NCBI GenBank assembly: GCA_018268075.1
Contig: JAFDXH010000194.1
Span: 1-42,276 of the forward strand
Length of the DNA: 42,276 nucleotides
Direction of reading: 5' to 3'
Source: Bacteroidota bacterium
Lineage (GTDB): Bacteria; Bacteroidota; Bacteroidia; Chitinophagales; Chitinophagaceae
Shown: in pieces, positions 25,597 to 34,135 of the stretch
Layout: every line of letters starts with the position of its first letter
Position numbering within the stretch: the stretch's first letter is position 1
Made by a program: the position numbers and the translations under genes
The notes under the pieces: model-generated
The model's input: the letters and a program-made list of their open reading frames with translations, nothing else
The model's database searches: none
Told to the model about the DNA's origin: nothing

Positions 25597-25654
25597 CAAA
25601 TAAAAATTTGTAGAAGCTATAGACGCCTCTGCCACAAAGCAATGAAAGTAGTAA

Positions 25655-26476
25655 TTATTTCTTTTTATAGTTCCTTGGAATACTGAACGGATATGATAAT
25701 TCCTTGTTAAACTCATATTGCTTAAAATTAAGGAAAATGTTTACACTGCTTTTTTCAGCCACCATAATTTGCCTGAAAGTTGGAAATGCAAAATTATTTG
25801 TATTCTCATAATTGCTGTAATAAAGGTCTGCTGTTCTGTTTTGGTTTACGCCCCTATCATCGAGTTTGCTTTTTTCCAATTGAAAATTGCCGGCTTCTAT
25901 CGTTAATAAATTTTTGAACAATGAATCTATTGTGCTTACAAAAAAATAATTTTCTGTTTTCTTAAATGATAGAATACTATCGCCTACATAAATGGGATTG
26001 CCGATCAGTAAGTCTTGAAGGGTAGAAAAAGTAAGCGGTATTTGTGATACGGTTTCCAAGTATTCAAGAGGATGAGATTCGTATGTTTTATCCAGCTTAT
26101 TAAGGATCATTATAGAATCTGCGGTAATCAGGATTCTAAAAGCCTCAATATTCAGAAAAGTAGCGCTAATAGAAACCCAGATGATGCTATCCTTCTTCAT
26201 TCTGATAAAAGCATTTACATCAGGTTGTTTTCCATTGCGATCCTCATATTGTACTTTCACTTTGGCTGAGAAATTTTGAAAAGCTATTTTATGTTTTTTA
26301 AAAGAATCAAGTAATGCGATAGCAGGGCTAATAGAATCTACAGAAACAGGAACAGTAGCAATTTGAGTTGTATCTTTTTTAATAATCGCTGTTTGTAATT
26401 TTTTTGTAGCCTTGCAGGCGAATAATCCTGTAAGGATGAATGCGCAAAGAATTATTTTAAAAGTATGCTGGTTCAT
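25655..26476 (-). CDS. DUF4292 lipoprotein
   Basis: 273 residues with a lipoprotein signal, lipobox LFAC and lipid Cys21 (preceded by the hydrophobic FKIILCAFILTG). The rest matches DUF4292 as I recall it: a beta-rich periplasmic protein with KVKVQYEDRNGKQPDVNAFIRMKKDSIIWVSISA-type strands. It lies 3 bases after dut and 58 bases before the EnvC-like gene, an order I know from other Bacteroidota. Function unknown; outer-membrane or cell-envelope role is inferred from anchoring and context. Confidence 0.8.
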   Translation of the reverse strand: MNQHTFKIILCAFILTGLFACKATKKLQTAIIKKDTTQIATVPVSVDSISPAIALLDSFKKHKIAFQNFSAKVKVQYEDRNGKQPDVNAFIRMKKDSIIWVSISATFLNIEAFRILITADSIMILNKLDKTYESHPLEYLETVSQIPLTFSTLQDLLIGNPIYVGDSILSFKKTENYFFVSTIDSLFKNLLTIEAGNFQLEKSKLDDRGVNQNRTADLYYSNYENTNNFAFPTFRQIMVAEKSSVNIFLNFKQYEFNKELSYPFSIPRNYKKK

Positions 26477-26479
26477 AAT

Positions 26480-26923
26480 TTATTTTTGACCGGTATGCCC
26501 GAACCCTCCATTTCCTCGTGCTGAGGTAGATAGCCGGCTTTCTTCCTGCCATTCTATTTTTTCTATTTTTGAAAATACTATTTGAGCTATGCGGTCGCCA
26601 TTATTTATGGTGAATGGTTTTTCAGATAGATTGATCAGAATCACTTTTATTTCACCACGGTAGTCACTATCTATAGTGCCAGGAGTATTTAAACAGGTAA
26701 TACCATGATTTATTGCAAGGCCACTTCTGGGCCTTATCTGGGCTTCCATTCCTTGTGGTATCTCTATCAATAAACCTGTAGGGATTAGTTTTCTTTCAAA
26801 AGATCCAAGTATTATTCCTTCCTGAATATTAGCCATCAAATCAAGCCCAGAGGCGCCTGTTGTAGCATACTTTGGAACTGGATTGTCAGAAGTGTTGCTG
26901 ATTTTAATAAGGGTTGCCGTCAT
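26480..26923 (-). CDS. dut: dUTP diphosphatase
   Basis: Hydrolyses dUTP to dUMP and pyrophosphate, keeping uracil out of DNA; 147 residues. All five trimeric dUTPase motifs are visible: GASGLDLMA, PRSGLAINHG, GTIDSDYRGEI, RIAQIVF and the C-terminal RGNGGFGHTG (the flexible arm closing the active site). Starts at ATG 26923; a -7 box lies 7 bases upstream. It is followed after 3 bases by the DUF4292 gene. Confidence 0.97.
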   Translation of the reverse strand: MTATLIKISNTSDNPVPKYATTGASGLDLMANIQEGIILGSFERKLIPTGLLIEIPQGMEAQIRPRSGLAINHGITCLNTPGTIDSDYRGEIKVILINLSEKPFTINNGDRIAQIVFSKIEKIEWQEESRLSTSARGNGGFGHTGQK

Positions 26924-26930
26924 AAGCTGC

Positions 26931-26938
26931 CAAAGATA
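26931..26938 (-). promoter_or_regulatory. -7 box of the dut operon
   Basis: On the minus strand TATCTTTG (26938-26931) then G. It matches TAnnTTTG and ends 7 bases before the dut ATG, so the transcript has almost no leader. The -33 region is poor. Confidence 0.5.
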
Positions 26939-27010
26939 ATAACAATTAAACCGCCCTGAATCTTTGAAAAAGTAAAATTTTAAGAATGTTATTGAACGCT
27001 GCGGAGGCCT

Positions 27011-27499
27011 TTACTTTCTCACAAGTAAAACTGTCGCATAGGCTGCTATACCTTCTTCCCTACCTACAAACCCCATTTTTTCAGAAGTAGTTGCTTTTAT
27101 AGAAATATCATTTTTATCTATGTTTAATATTTCGGCAATTACCTTTTGCATTCCGGGTATATAGCTTTTTATTTTAGGGGCTTCCAGACAAACGGTTGAA
27201 TCTATATTTCCGATTTCAAATTCATGAGCGATAATAAGGTCGTATGATTTTTTTAATAATATTTTACTATCAATATTTTTAAATTGCTGATCCGTATCCG
27301 GAAAGTGGGTGCCAATATCGCCTAGGCTTAGTGCGCCCAGCATGGCATCGCAAATGGCATGCAGCAATACATCAGCATCGCTATGGCCCAGGGCACCTTT
27401 TTGATGAGGTAATAATATACCCCCAAGCCAAAAATCCCTTCCTGGTACTAATTGATGAAAGTCAATGCCAAAGCCTATTCTAAATGGTAATTTTTTCAA
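27011..27499 (-). CDS. ispF: 2-C-methyl-D-erythritol 2,4-cyclodiphosphate synthase
   Basis: MEP-pathway cyclase of isoprenoid synthesis; 162 residues. The metal ligands D13 and H15 (GIDFHQL) and H47 (DVLLHAIC) are present, as are GALGHSDADVLLH and the C-terminal ATTSEKMGFVGREEGIAAYA. The start is a TTG at 27499 (KKLPFRIGF); the - strand has no in-frame ATG close by. It is preceded by the porV terminator and followed by dut on the same strand after 87 bases. Confidence 0.96.
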   Translation of the reverse strand: MKKLPFRIGFGIDFHQLVPGRDFWLGGILLPHQKGALGHSDADVLLHAICDAMLGALSLGDIGTHFPDTDQQFKNIDSKILLKKSYDLIIAHEFEIGNIDSTVCLEAPKIKSYIPGMQKVIAEILNIDKNDISIKATTSEKMGFVGREEGIAAYATVLLVRK

Positions 27500-27525
27500 T
27501 TCTAAAAAATATTTGAGTGAATAAA

Positions 27526-27555
27526 AAACGCCCCAATCAGAGGCGTTTCGTTATT
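27526..27555 (-). terminator. Terminator after porV
   Basis: AAACGCC (27526-27532) pairs with GGCGTTT (27542-27548). On the minus strand the stem is followed by a T run (TTTTTTATT), suiting the end of porV, whose stop is at 27572. On the plus strand a weaker T-rich tail could also work. Confidence 0.8.
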
Positions 27556-27571
27556 ATAAATTTATTACTAA

Positions 27572-28744
27572 TTATTGATTGCCGCCTACTGCTGTTGATT
27601 TATCTAAGTTAAACAACAAACTAAAACGTAAAGTATTTGATAATGGATTTTGGTTCACTCCACTTCCTGAAGGAATGAGGTAGGAAAAATTCAGGCCGAA
27701 CAAATTATAGTTCAATCCTGCGCCTACAGTAAAATATTTTCTATCGCCTTTAGTGGGCGCTTCATAGAAATACCCTGCACGAAACATGAATTGATCATTA
27801 TATGAATATTCTGCACCTACAGAAATCTGGAATTCTTTAATCTCTTCCTTAAAACCTCCTGGTGCATCTCCAAATGAACTAAACCAACTGCTCACTACAC
27901 CTTTACTGTGGTAGTTTGCCAGACCGGCAGAGTCGCCGATTGCCGGTGGAGTAGGTACTAATAATTTATTGATATCAAGTCCGAAAGTTACTTTACTTGT
28001 TTCGTCGAAAACATTTACCCATGCTGCACCCAAACCAAGATTTGCCGGAATAAAATCCTTTTCTGTAGCATCAGTTGTGTAGCCGATTTTGCCGCCAAGA
28101 TTAGTAAGGGTAAGGCCATAGTTTAATCCTGAAACGCTGCCGGACTGGGATCCATCATGATATAAGGATAGATCGCCGGCTACAGTACTTCCCGTTTTAT
28201 AGGTAGAACCGCTGGCAGATTGGCCACTGGCAAGATTACTATTGATATATCTCAGTGCAATACCCAAGCTCAGCTTTTCTGAAAGCTTACGTGAATATCC
28301 TGCATCCACCGCAAATTCTCTCGGGCGATATTGTTGTAATGGGTTGCCTAAATTATCGGTGAATTGAATATTGCCAAGACTAAAATACCTTAATGAACCT
28401 GAGATAGCCTGTGTTTCATCTAATTGATAATATCCTGCACCAGATACCAGATACACATCATTGAGGCCCAGGCCCTTGAGCCATGGAGTATAGGTAAGTG
28501 CAATTGCTGAGTTGCTTTTGGCAAACGGAATTTTAGACAGATTCCAAAAAATAGAACTGGCATCAGGAATAGTAGCTATACCTACATCACCCATACCGCC
28601 GGAGCGTGCATCGGGCGAAATTCTTAAAAAAGGTACTGCTGTAGTCACTACATTAATAGGCTGTGCACTGCTTTGTGCATTTACAGCGGTAGCTGCGCAC
28701 ATCAATAAAATAAAAGCAGTGAATTGCAAGAAGGTTCTTTTCAT
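27572..28744 (-). CDS. porV: Type IX secretion outer-membrane protein PorV (LptO)
   Basis: PorV is a FadL-like barrel that shuttles cargo from the T9SS translocon to the attachment complex. 390 residues from the ATG at 28744, chosen because it starts a signal peptide (MKRTFLQFTAFILLMCAATAVNAQ). Mature start and repeats fit PorV: PFLRISPDARSGGMGDVGIA, SIFWNLSKIPFA, LKGLGLNDVYLVSGAGYY, and the barrel end SNTLRFSLLFN. The frame is open 29 codons further, but those codons have no family match. It is divergent from gldJ across a 686-base gap; porU is not in between. Confidence 0.93.
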   Translation of the reverse strand: MKRTFLQFTAFILLMCAATAVNAQSSAQPINVVTTAVPFLRISPDARSGGMGDVGIATIPDASSIFWNLSKIPFAKSNSAIALTYTPWLKGLGLNDVYLVSGAGYYQLDETQAISGSLRYFSLGNIQFTDNLGNPLQQYRPREFAVDAGYSRKLSEKLSLGIALRYINSNLASGQSASGSTYKTGSTVAGDLSLYHDGSQSGSVSGLNYGLTLTNLGGKIGYTTDATEKDFIPANLGLGAAWVNVFDETSKVTFGLDINKLLVPTPPAIGDSAGLANYHSKGVVSSWFSSFGDAPGGFKEEIKEFQISVGAEYSYNDQFMFRAGYFYEAPTKGDRKYFTVGAGLNYNLFGLNFSYLIPSGSGVNQNPLSNTLRFSLLFNLDKSTAVGGNQ

Positions 28745-29121
28745 GTGTATTATTGTTTTTTTTGAGGATACATGTAAAAGGTATAAAATCTCTGATGCAA
28801 ATACTGCACAGGTAAGTTTGTACTTTTTCATGTAATGTGTTCTGATCAGGTAGAGGTAATCTCTATAGGAAATTCAAGTTTGAGGTTCTTACAATATTTG
28901 TTTTTTCTGGGCAGAGGTACTGTTTATTTAATTGAGCGCAAAATAACAATATATAATTAAACGGAAAGATTATCTGCCCATTTAATTTACAGTGTTGGGT
29001 AAAAATATATAATATCAAACGAAAATACAGTAATTATATTGTACCGTAAACTGACAGCCGCAAAGTTTGAAAACAACTGGTTAGCAATTTTATTGATCAG
29101 GTATTTGTCTTTTCTTGTATT

Positions 29122-29160
29122 AATAATTCAAAGCCATTTCAATGAATTATTGGTTTTTTT
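29122..29160 (+). terminator. Orphan terminator-like hairpin
   Basis: AATAATTCA (29122-29130) pairs perfectly with TGAATTATT (29143-29151), followed by GG and a run of eight T. It would end a plus-strand transcript, but no plus-strand gene lies upstream. It may close a small RNA or be a chance AT-rich stem. Confidence 0.4.
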
Positions 29161-29327
29161 TATGTGAAATTTAGGATAAGTAAGATTTTAATACTTAAGA
29201 GCGATCCTCAGGTATTACCTCTGCCATGGTTGAAATAGCGACTTGCTATATTTAAAAGGGATAATTAATTGTTTGTGAAGAGATTGGTAAAGATATTTTC
29301 ATATTTTTTTTTATCAGTCCCTCCCTT

Positions 29328-29357
29328 CTTGAAAATCAAATAAAGTTTTTATATTCG
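29328..29357 (+). promoter_or_regulatory. Promoter of gldJ
   Basis: CTTG (29328-29331) then 18 bases, then TATATTCG (29350-29357), one mismatch from TAnnTTTG, followed by C. Start codon is 74 bases downstream. Confidence 0.5.
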
Positions 29358-29430
29358 CAGATACAAAGTAACCCCTATCGCACAATATCTACGAGCACCT
29401 TTCGTTATTTAATCTGCAAAACGCATATAC

Positions 29431-30996
29431 ATGTACAAAAAATTATCCCCCGGGAACCTTACTCTGGTTGTATTGGCAGCCTCTCTATCTTTCGGCGCCT
29501 GTAAAAATGGAAGTATTTTTTCTAAGAAAAAAGATAAGTCTTCTGTAACAGGTTGGAATTACGATGATAAAAATTATGGAAACTTTCATGTGCTGAAAGC
29601 CAAAGAGCAAAAGGCAGGACCTGGGCTGGTGTTTGTACAGGGTGGTACTTTTGTAATGGGCGCTAAAGAAGACGATGTGATGGGCGATTGGAATAATGTA
29701 CCGCGCCGTGTAAGTGTCAATTCTTTTTATATTGATGAAACGGAGGTAGCCAACGTGCACTACCGTGAATATCTATATTGGCTGGGCAATACCTTTAATG
29801 GTGATACTACTATTATGCGTATGGCACTTCCTGATACGCTCGTTTGGAGAAGCGAACTAGCGTACAATGAGCCTTATGTTGATTATTACTTCCGCTATCC
29901 TGCGTACAATTATTATCCGGTAGTAGGTGTAACCTGGGAGCAAGCTCACGACTTTTGCGTATGGCGTACAGATAGGGTAAATGAAAAAGTATTAATAGAT
30001 AAAGGCTATTTAAATAAAAAAGCCCCACTGGCAGCTATGAAAGGCGGCGAAGGCGAACAAACTTTTAATACGGATACTTATTTAATAGATCCGGATATGA
30101 TCAATAACAAAACTGCTCCTAAAAAGGGAGGCTTAAAAGATGTAGCAGGCCGCACTCGTAAAGTAATCACTTTCGAAGATGGTATATTGCTACCCGGATA
30201 CCGGCTTCCTACCGAAGCAGAGTGGGAATATGCAGCTTATGGTATGATAGCTGAAAACCCTAAACCTCGTACCAAAGAAAAAAACCATGGTGAAGAATTA
30301 TTTTCTAATCAGCAGGTTTACTCTTGGAGCAAAAATGTAAATGGTCTTCGCGATAATCGCCGCGGTAGCTGGCAGGGTCAGTTTTTGGCCAACTTTAAAA
30401 GAGGCAATGGAGATGTAATGGGTGTAGCAGGTGGATTAAATGACCGTGCCGCAATACCCGGCCCTATTAAATCATTCTATCCAAATGGTTTTGGATTGTA
30501 TAATATGAGTGGTAACGTAAGCGAGTGGGTAGGTGATGTATATCGCCCAATGAACTCAATGGATGTAGATGATGTAAACCCATACCGTGGTAATAAATTT
30601 GAAAAATATTATAAAAATGCCAGTGGAGAATATGAAAGGGATACTCTCGGTAGGCTGAAAAAAGCAGTTGTAACAGATGCTGAAGCTGAGAACAGGCGCA
30701 ACTATCAAAAAGGCGATGTGATCAACTATCTGGATGGTGACTCAATCAGCAATGTAACCTATGGCTATGGTATTACTTCCTTAATAAGCGACAAATCAAG
30801 AGTAGTAAAGGGTGGAAGCTGGAATGATATGCCTTATTGGCTTTCACCAGGCTCACGCCGTTTTATGGAGCAAGATCAGGCAAGTAGCACTGTAGGTTTC
30901 CGTTGCGCTATGACAAGGTTGGGAAGCCCTGAAGGTAATGGCTTTAAAGAAGGAAATATATTTGGCAAAAGAAAGCAGAATAAGAAAAAGATGTAA
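29431..30996 (+). CDS. gldJ: Gliding-motility / T9SS lipoprotein GldJ
   Basis: 521 residues. Lipobox SFGAC with Cys24 marks it as a lipoprotein. The rest is the sulfatase-modifying-factor (FGE-like) fold used by GldJ and GldK: GPGLVFVQGGTFVMGAKEDDVMGDWNNVPRR, then YIDETEVANVHYREYLYWL, LPDTLVWRSELAYNE, and the closing PGSRRFMEQDQASSTVGFRCAM. The segment SVTGWNYDD and the DTLVWR block are typical of GldJ rather than GldK. In Flavobacterium gldJ is required for gliding and type IX secretion. A perfect terminator follows. Confidence 0.9.
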   Translation: MYKKLSPGNLTLVVLAASLSFGACKNGSIFSKKKDKSSVTGWNYDDKNYGNFHVLKAKEQKAGPGLVFVQGGTFVMGAKEDDVMGDWNNVPRRVSVNSFYIDETEVANVHYREYLYWLGNTFNGDTTIMRMALPDTLVWRSELAYNEPYVDYYFRYPAYNYYPVVGVTWEQAHDFCVWRTDRVNEKVLIDKGYLNKKAPLAAMKGGEGEQTFNTDTYLIDPDMINNKTAPKKGGLKDVAGRTRKVITFEDGILLPGYRLPTEAEWEYAAYGMIAENPKPRTKEKNHGEELFSNQQVYSWSKNVNGLRDNRRGSWQGQFLANFKRGNGDVMGVAGGLNDRAAIPGPIKSFYPNGFGLYNMSGNVSEWVGDVYRPMNSMDVDDVNPYRGNKFEKYYKNASGEYERDTLGRLKKAVVTDAEAENRRNYQKGDVINYLDGDSISNVTYGYGITSLISDKSRVVKGGSWNDMPYWLSPGSRRFMEQDQASSTVGFRCAMTRLGSPEGNGFKEGNIFGKRKQNKKKM

Positions 30997-31020
30997 AATA
31001 TTTTTGAAATCAGATTCAAC

Positions 31021-31046
31021 CTCCTAAATTTTTAGGAGGTTTTTTT
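31021..31046 (+). terminator. Terminator after gldJ
   Basis: A near-perfect palindrome CCTCCTAAA (31021-31029) and TTTAGGAGG (31032-31040) with a tiny loop, followed by six T. It is 24 bases after the gldJ stop. Confidence 0.9.
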
Positions 31047-31104
31047 ATGCTCATTTTCTTTCTGAAACCAATAGGCACCTTTTTGAAAAAATGTAAATTG
31101 CAAT

Positions 31105-32241
31105 ATGTTTAAATTTATTTCATTGCTTTCATTATTGATGCTCCCCATTATTTTAAAGGCACAAGATTCAAAAAGAGCGAGGGATTATGGATTGAAAATT
31201 GGCGTACTACCTCCAGGGAAATTAAATGCTATTACGGATGTACCTGGTGTGAAAGTAGGCCATACTACTTTGATAAAGGGTGATTCTGTAAGAACCGGTG
31301 TAACAGCAATTTTGCCCTATGAAGGAAATGTATTTCAACAAAAAGTTCCTGCTGCCATTTTTGTGGGCAATGGCTTTGGTAAACTGGCAGGAAGCACACA
31401 GGTAAATGAATTGGGCAATCTGGAAACACCCATCATTCTCACCAATACATTAAATGTATCCACTGCTATGGAGGCTTTAATAAAATATACACTGCATGAA
31501 AAGGGTAATGAAGAAGTAAGGTCGGTAAATGCTGTGGTAGGCGAAACCAATGATGGATACCTAAATAATATACGAGGCAGGTATGTTACTACGACAGATG
31601 TGTTATCAGCCATACATACTGCAAAAGACGGCGCTGTACAAGAAGGGAATGTAGGAGCCGGCACCGGAACTGTTTGCTTTGGTTTTAAAGGTGGTATCGG
31701 CACTGCCTCCAGAAAATTGCCCGAAAGTTTAGGCGGATATGTAGTAGGCGTGTTGGTGCAAACAAACTTTGGTGGGGTTTTGCAAATAGATGGCGTTCCT
31801 GTGGGCGAAGAGTTGGGCCGGTTTAGTTTTAGCAAAGAGCTTTTAAAAAAAGCAGATGGCTCGTGTATGATAGTGGTGGCTACTAATGCTCCCGTAGATC
31901 ATCGAAACCTAATGCGAATGGCCAGTCGTGCTATTTTGGGAATGGGAAAAACGGGCGGCATCGAATCTAACGGGAGCGGCGATTATGTAATTGCTTTTTC
32001 TACATCCGATAGCCTGAGAGTGCCCTATAAAGAAGGAAGACCGGTTTTGAATAATCCATTATTGAGCAATGATGCCATGTCGCCGTTATTTATGGCTACT
32101 ATCGAAGCCACGGAGGAAGCTATCATTAATTCACTTTTTGCAGCTAAAACTATGTCGGGTACAGATGGCCATGTAGTAGAGTCTTTGCCTTTGGACAAAC
32201 TTATACCTATTTTAAAAAAATATAATCGTCTTGAAAAATGA
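31105..32241 (+). CDS. P1/S58-family aminopeptidase (DmpA-like), secreted
   Basis: 378 residues with a signal peptide (FISLLSLLMLPIILKAQ). DmpA-type peptidases cut D- or beta-amino acid peptides and mature by self-cleavage before a serine; here the candidate is Ser253 in KADGSCMIVVATNAP, with Gly just before it. Other family segments: TDVPGVKVGHTT, FVGNGFGKLAGSTQ, VVGETNDGYLNNI, GTGTVCFGFKGGIGTAS, and LMRMASRAILGMGKTGG. It overlaps the aminotransferase gene by 4 bases. No clear promoter box was found. The substrate is unknown. Confidence 0.92.
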   Translation: MFKFISLLSLLMLPIILKAQDSKRARDYGLKIGVLPPGKLNAITDVPGVKVGHTTLIKGDSVRTGVTAILPYEGNVFQQKVPAAIFVGNGFGKLAGSTQVNELGNLETPIILTNTLNVSTAMEALIKYTLHEKGNEEVRSVNAVVGETNDGYLNNIRGRYVTTTDVLSAIHTAKDGAVQEGNVGAGTGTVCFGFKGGIGTASRKLPESLGGYVVGVLVQTNFGGVLQIDGVPVGEELGRFSFSKELLKKADGSCMIVVATNAPVDHRNLMRMASRAILGMGKTGGIESNGSGDYVIAFSTSDSLRVPYKEGRPVLNNPLLSNDAMSPLFMATIEATEEAIINSLFAAKTMSGTDGHVVESLPLDKLIPILKKYNRLEK

Positions 32242-33056
32242 ATACAGTGTATTCCATTATTAATGGCAAATTTATCTTAAAAGATGAAAGTGCCATTTTA
32301 ATTTCTGACCTCGCTATTCAGCGCGGCTATGGTATTTTTGATTATTTCAGAACTATTAAAAACGAGCCCGTATTTTTAGAAGAACATTTAAACAGATTTT
32401 ATTTTTCGGCTGCAGAAATGTTTATGGATCCCGGATATACTCAGTCAGAGTTAAAAGACTTAATCAAACTTTTAATAGAAAAGAATGATATTCCTGATTC
32501 TGGTATCCGCATCACTTTAACGGGCGGGTACGCAGCAGATGGCTATACGCTTTCTAGGCCTAATTTGTTAATCACTCAATCTGCTTTCTCATTCAATCAT
32601 AACAATTTCAACAAGGGCATCAAACTTTCTACCTTTCAGCATCAAAGGCAATTGCCACACGTAAAAACAATTGATTATTTAATGGCAATCCACCTTCAAA
32701 AACTAATAAAAGAAAAAGGGGCTGATGATGTTTTGTATTATCATTTTAATGAAATTACCGAATGCCCTCGAGCCAATATCTTTTTTATTAATAGTAAAGA
32801 CGAAGTGATTACCCCCTCAAAAAATATTTTAAAAGGGATAACGAGAAAGAAGATTCTGAATTTTCCGGGTTTGAAATGTTTGGAAGATATTGTTCCTTTT
32901 TCTGAAATCAATAATTTCAAGGAAGCCTTCATTTGCAGCACTACCAAAAATGTGCTGCCCGTATTGGAAATAGATGGCACTGTAGTCGGAAATGGAAAAC
33001 CCGGAGCAATCACTCGGAGCATTTATGAACAACTGCTTTCTGTAAAGGAAAAGTGA
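32238..33056 (+). CDS. Class IV aminotransferase
   Basis: PLP-dependent transaminase of the branched-chain/D-amino acid group; 272 residues. The PLP lysine is K143 in LPHVKTIDYL. Other signs: the family start GYGIFDYFRTIKNEPVFLEEHLNRF-like region (GYGIFDYFR, EEHLNRFYFSA), TECPRANIFFI (cofactor phosphate side), and ICSTTKNVLPVLEIDG. It begins inside the last codons of the peptidase gene (4-base overlap), indicating coupled translation and a shared role in amino acid or peptide handling. Exact substrate is unknown. Confidence 0.92.
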   Translation: MNTVYSIINGKFILKDESAILISDLAIQRGYGIFDYFRTIKNEPVFLEEHLNRFYFSAAEMFMDPGYTQSELKDLIKLLIEKNDIPDSGIRITLTGGYAADGYTLSRPNLLITQSAFSFNHNNFNKGIKLSTFQHQRQLPHVKTIDYLMAIHLQKLIKEKGADDVLYYHFNEITECPRANIFFINSKDEVITPSKNILKGITRKKILNFPGLKCLEDIVPFSEINNFKEAFICSTTKNVLPVLEIDGTVVGNGKPGAITRSIYEQLLSVKEK

Positions 33057-33230
33057 AGGGGTGATTGTGGGTTCTTGCGGCATTGGATAGTTAGGGATGG
33101 GATGTGTTTGATACCATCATTATTGCTCATAGATTGGCAATAGAAATAAAACTGAAGTTCAAACTTTGTATTTTCGCATTTAGAAACCTCAGCACTTACT
33201 AAGAGGCTTTTTACTAATTATTTTTCAACT

Positions 33231-34031
33231 ATGTTTGAATTTCACAAGGATCGGAAGCGCTATTTTGATATGCAGGAAATAAACGCTACTGATTATGTAA
33301 TTCCATTTATAGAACTGTCTTTCAAAATAGTGTCGGGCATGCGTGTGCTGGAGATAGGTGCAGGCGAAGGCGGTGTACTCAAAGCCTTTGTTAATAGGGG
33401 GTGTACGGGAGTGGGTGTAGAGCTGGATAGGGGCCGTGTAGAAAATGGTGTATTATTTTTGCAAGAGGAAATCTCTCAGGGAAAAATCAGCTTCTTTGAA
33501 AATGATATCTATAATGAAACGCCTGAGAATTTAGGCGGCCGCTTTGATATCATAGTGCTGAAAGATGTAATAGAGCACATACATGATCAGCAAAAACTGA
33601 TAGCATGGCTTCATGAATTTTTAACGATAAATGGAGTCATATTTTTTGGATTCCCCCCATGGCAAATGCCCTTTGGTGGGCATCAGCAAATGTGTACAAA
33701 AGGGTTGTCCAAAGTGCCGTGGTTTCATTTATTGCCGGCGCCTATGTACAGCGGGTTAATGAAACTGACCGGCGAGCCACAACCGGTAATTGATTGCTTG
33801 TTGGAGATTAAAGAGACAGGAATTTCTATAGAACGGTTTGAAAGAACCATACGTAAGAATCAATATTCGATCATTGGGAAAAAGCATTACCTCATTAACC
33901 CAATTTATATATTCAAATTTGGTTGGAAGCCTCGTACACAAGCCGCCTTTATTTCCCATATCCCATGGGTAAGAAATTTTGTTACTACCTGTGTATATTA
34001 TCTCATTACCCCCGATAAAAATTTAAAATAA
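33231..34031 (+). CDS. Class I SAM-dependent methyltransferase
   Basis: 266 residues with a Rossmann-type start: motif I MRVLEIGAGEGGVLKAF, motif II GVGVELDRGRV, DIIVLKDVIEHIHD (motif III/IV) and FGFPPWQMPFGGHQ (post-motif). It resembles ubiquinone/glycan-type methyltransferases but the acceptor cannot be told. Between 33057 and 33230 there is no gene; a box TATTTTTC (33219-33226, one mismatch) lies 4 bases before the ATG. Confidence 0.88.
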   Translation: MFEFHKDRKRYFDMQEINATDYVIPFIELSFKIVSGMRVLEIGAGEGGVLKAFVNRGCTGVGVELDRGRVENGVLFLQEEISQGKISFFENDIYNETPENLGGRFDIIVLKDVIEHIHDQQKLIAWLHEFLTINGVIFFGFPPWQMPFGGHQQMCTKGLSKVPWFHLLPAPMYSGLMKLTGEPQPVIDCLLEIKETGISIERFERTIRKNQYSIIGKKHYLINPIYIFKFGWKPRTQAAFISHIPWVRNFVTTCVYYLITPDKNLK

Positions 34032-34105
34032 CCTCAATATTTATAGTGCCCTTCTGATAAAGTGAACGTTTCCATCAGGCAGCAGAATTGCTGCTACTAA
34101 TTGAT

Positions 34106-34113
34106 TATTTTTG
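34106..34113 (+). promoter_or_regulatory. -7 box of mutL
   Basis: TATTTTTG matches TAnnTTTG. It lies 22 bases before the GTG start at 34136, and its position argues against the upstream ATG at 34088. No good -33 element was found. Confidence 0.45.
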
Positions 34114-34135
34114 TATTGATAAAAAAGCAACCGTA

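Larger units (their letters stand above)
28745..29430. other. Long AT-rich intergenic region between porV and gldJ
   Basis: No credible open reading frame. It contains the gldJ promoter (29328-29357), a weak porV -7 candidate (TACCTTTT on the minus strand, 28783-28776), and a hairpin with T run at 29122-29160. Apart from these I see nothing recognisable. Confidence 0.7.

Noticed and set aside
25597-25716. 40-codon N-terminal extension of the EnvC-like gene
   Set aside because: It overlaps the DUF4292 gene and removes the signal peptide from the N-terminus; the ATG at 25596 fits better.
33057-33230. G-rich gap before the methyltransferase gene
   Set aside because: I looked for a terminator or RNA gene and found neither a good stem nor a reading frame.
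34088-34135. Upstream ATG start for mutL
   Set aside because: The extra 16 residues are unlike any MutL start, and they would be transcribed across the -7 box; GTG at 34136 matches the family start.
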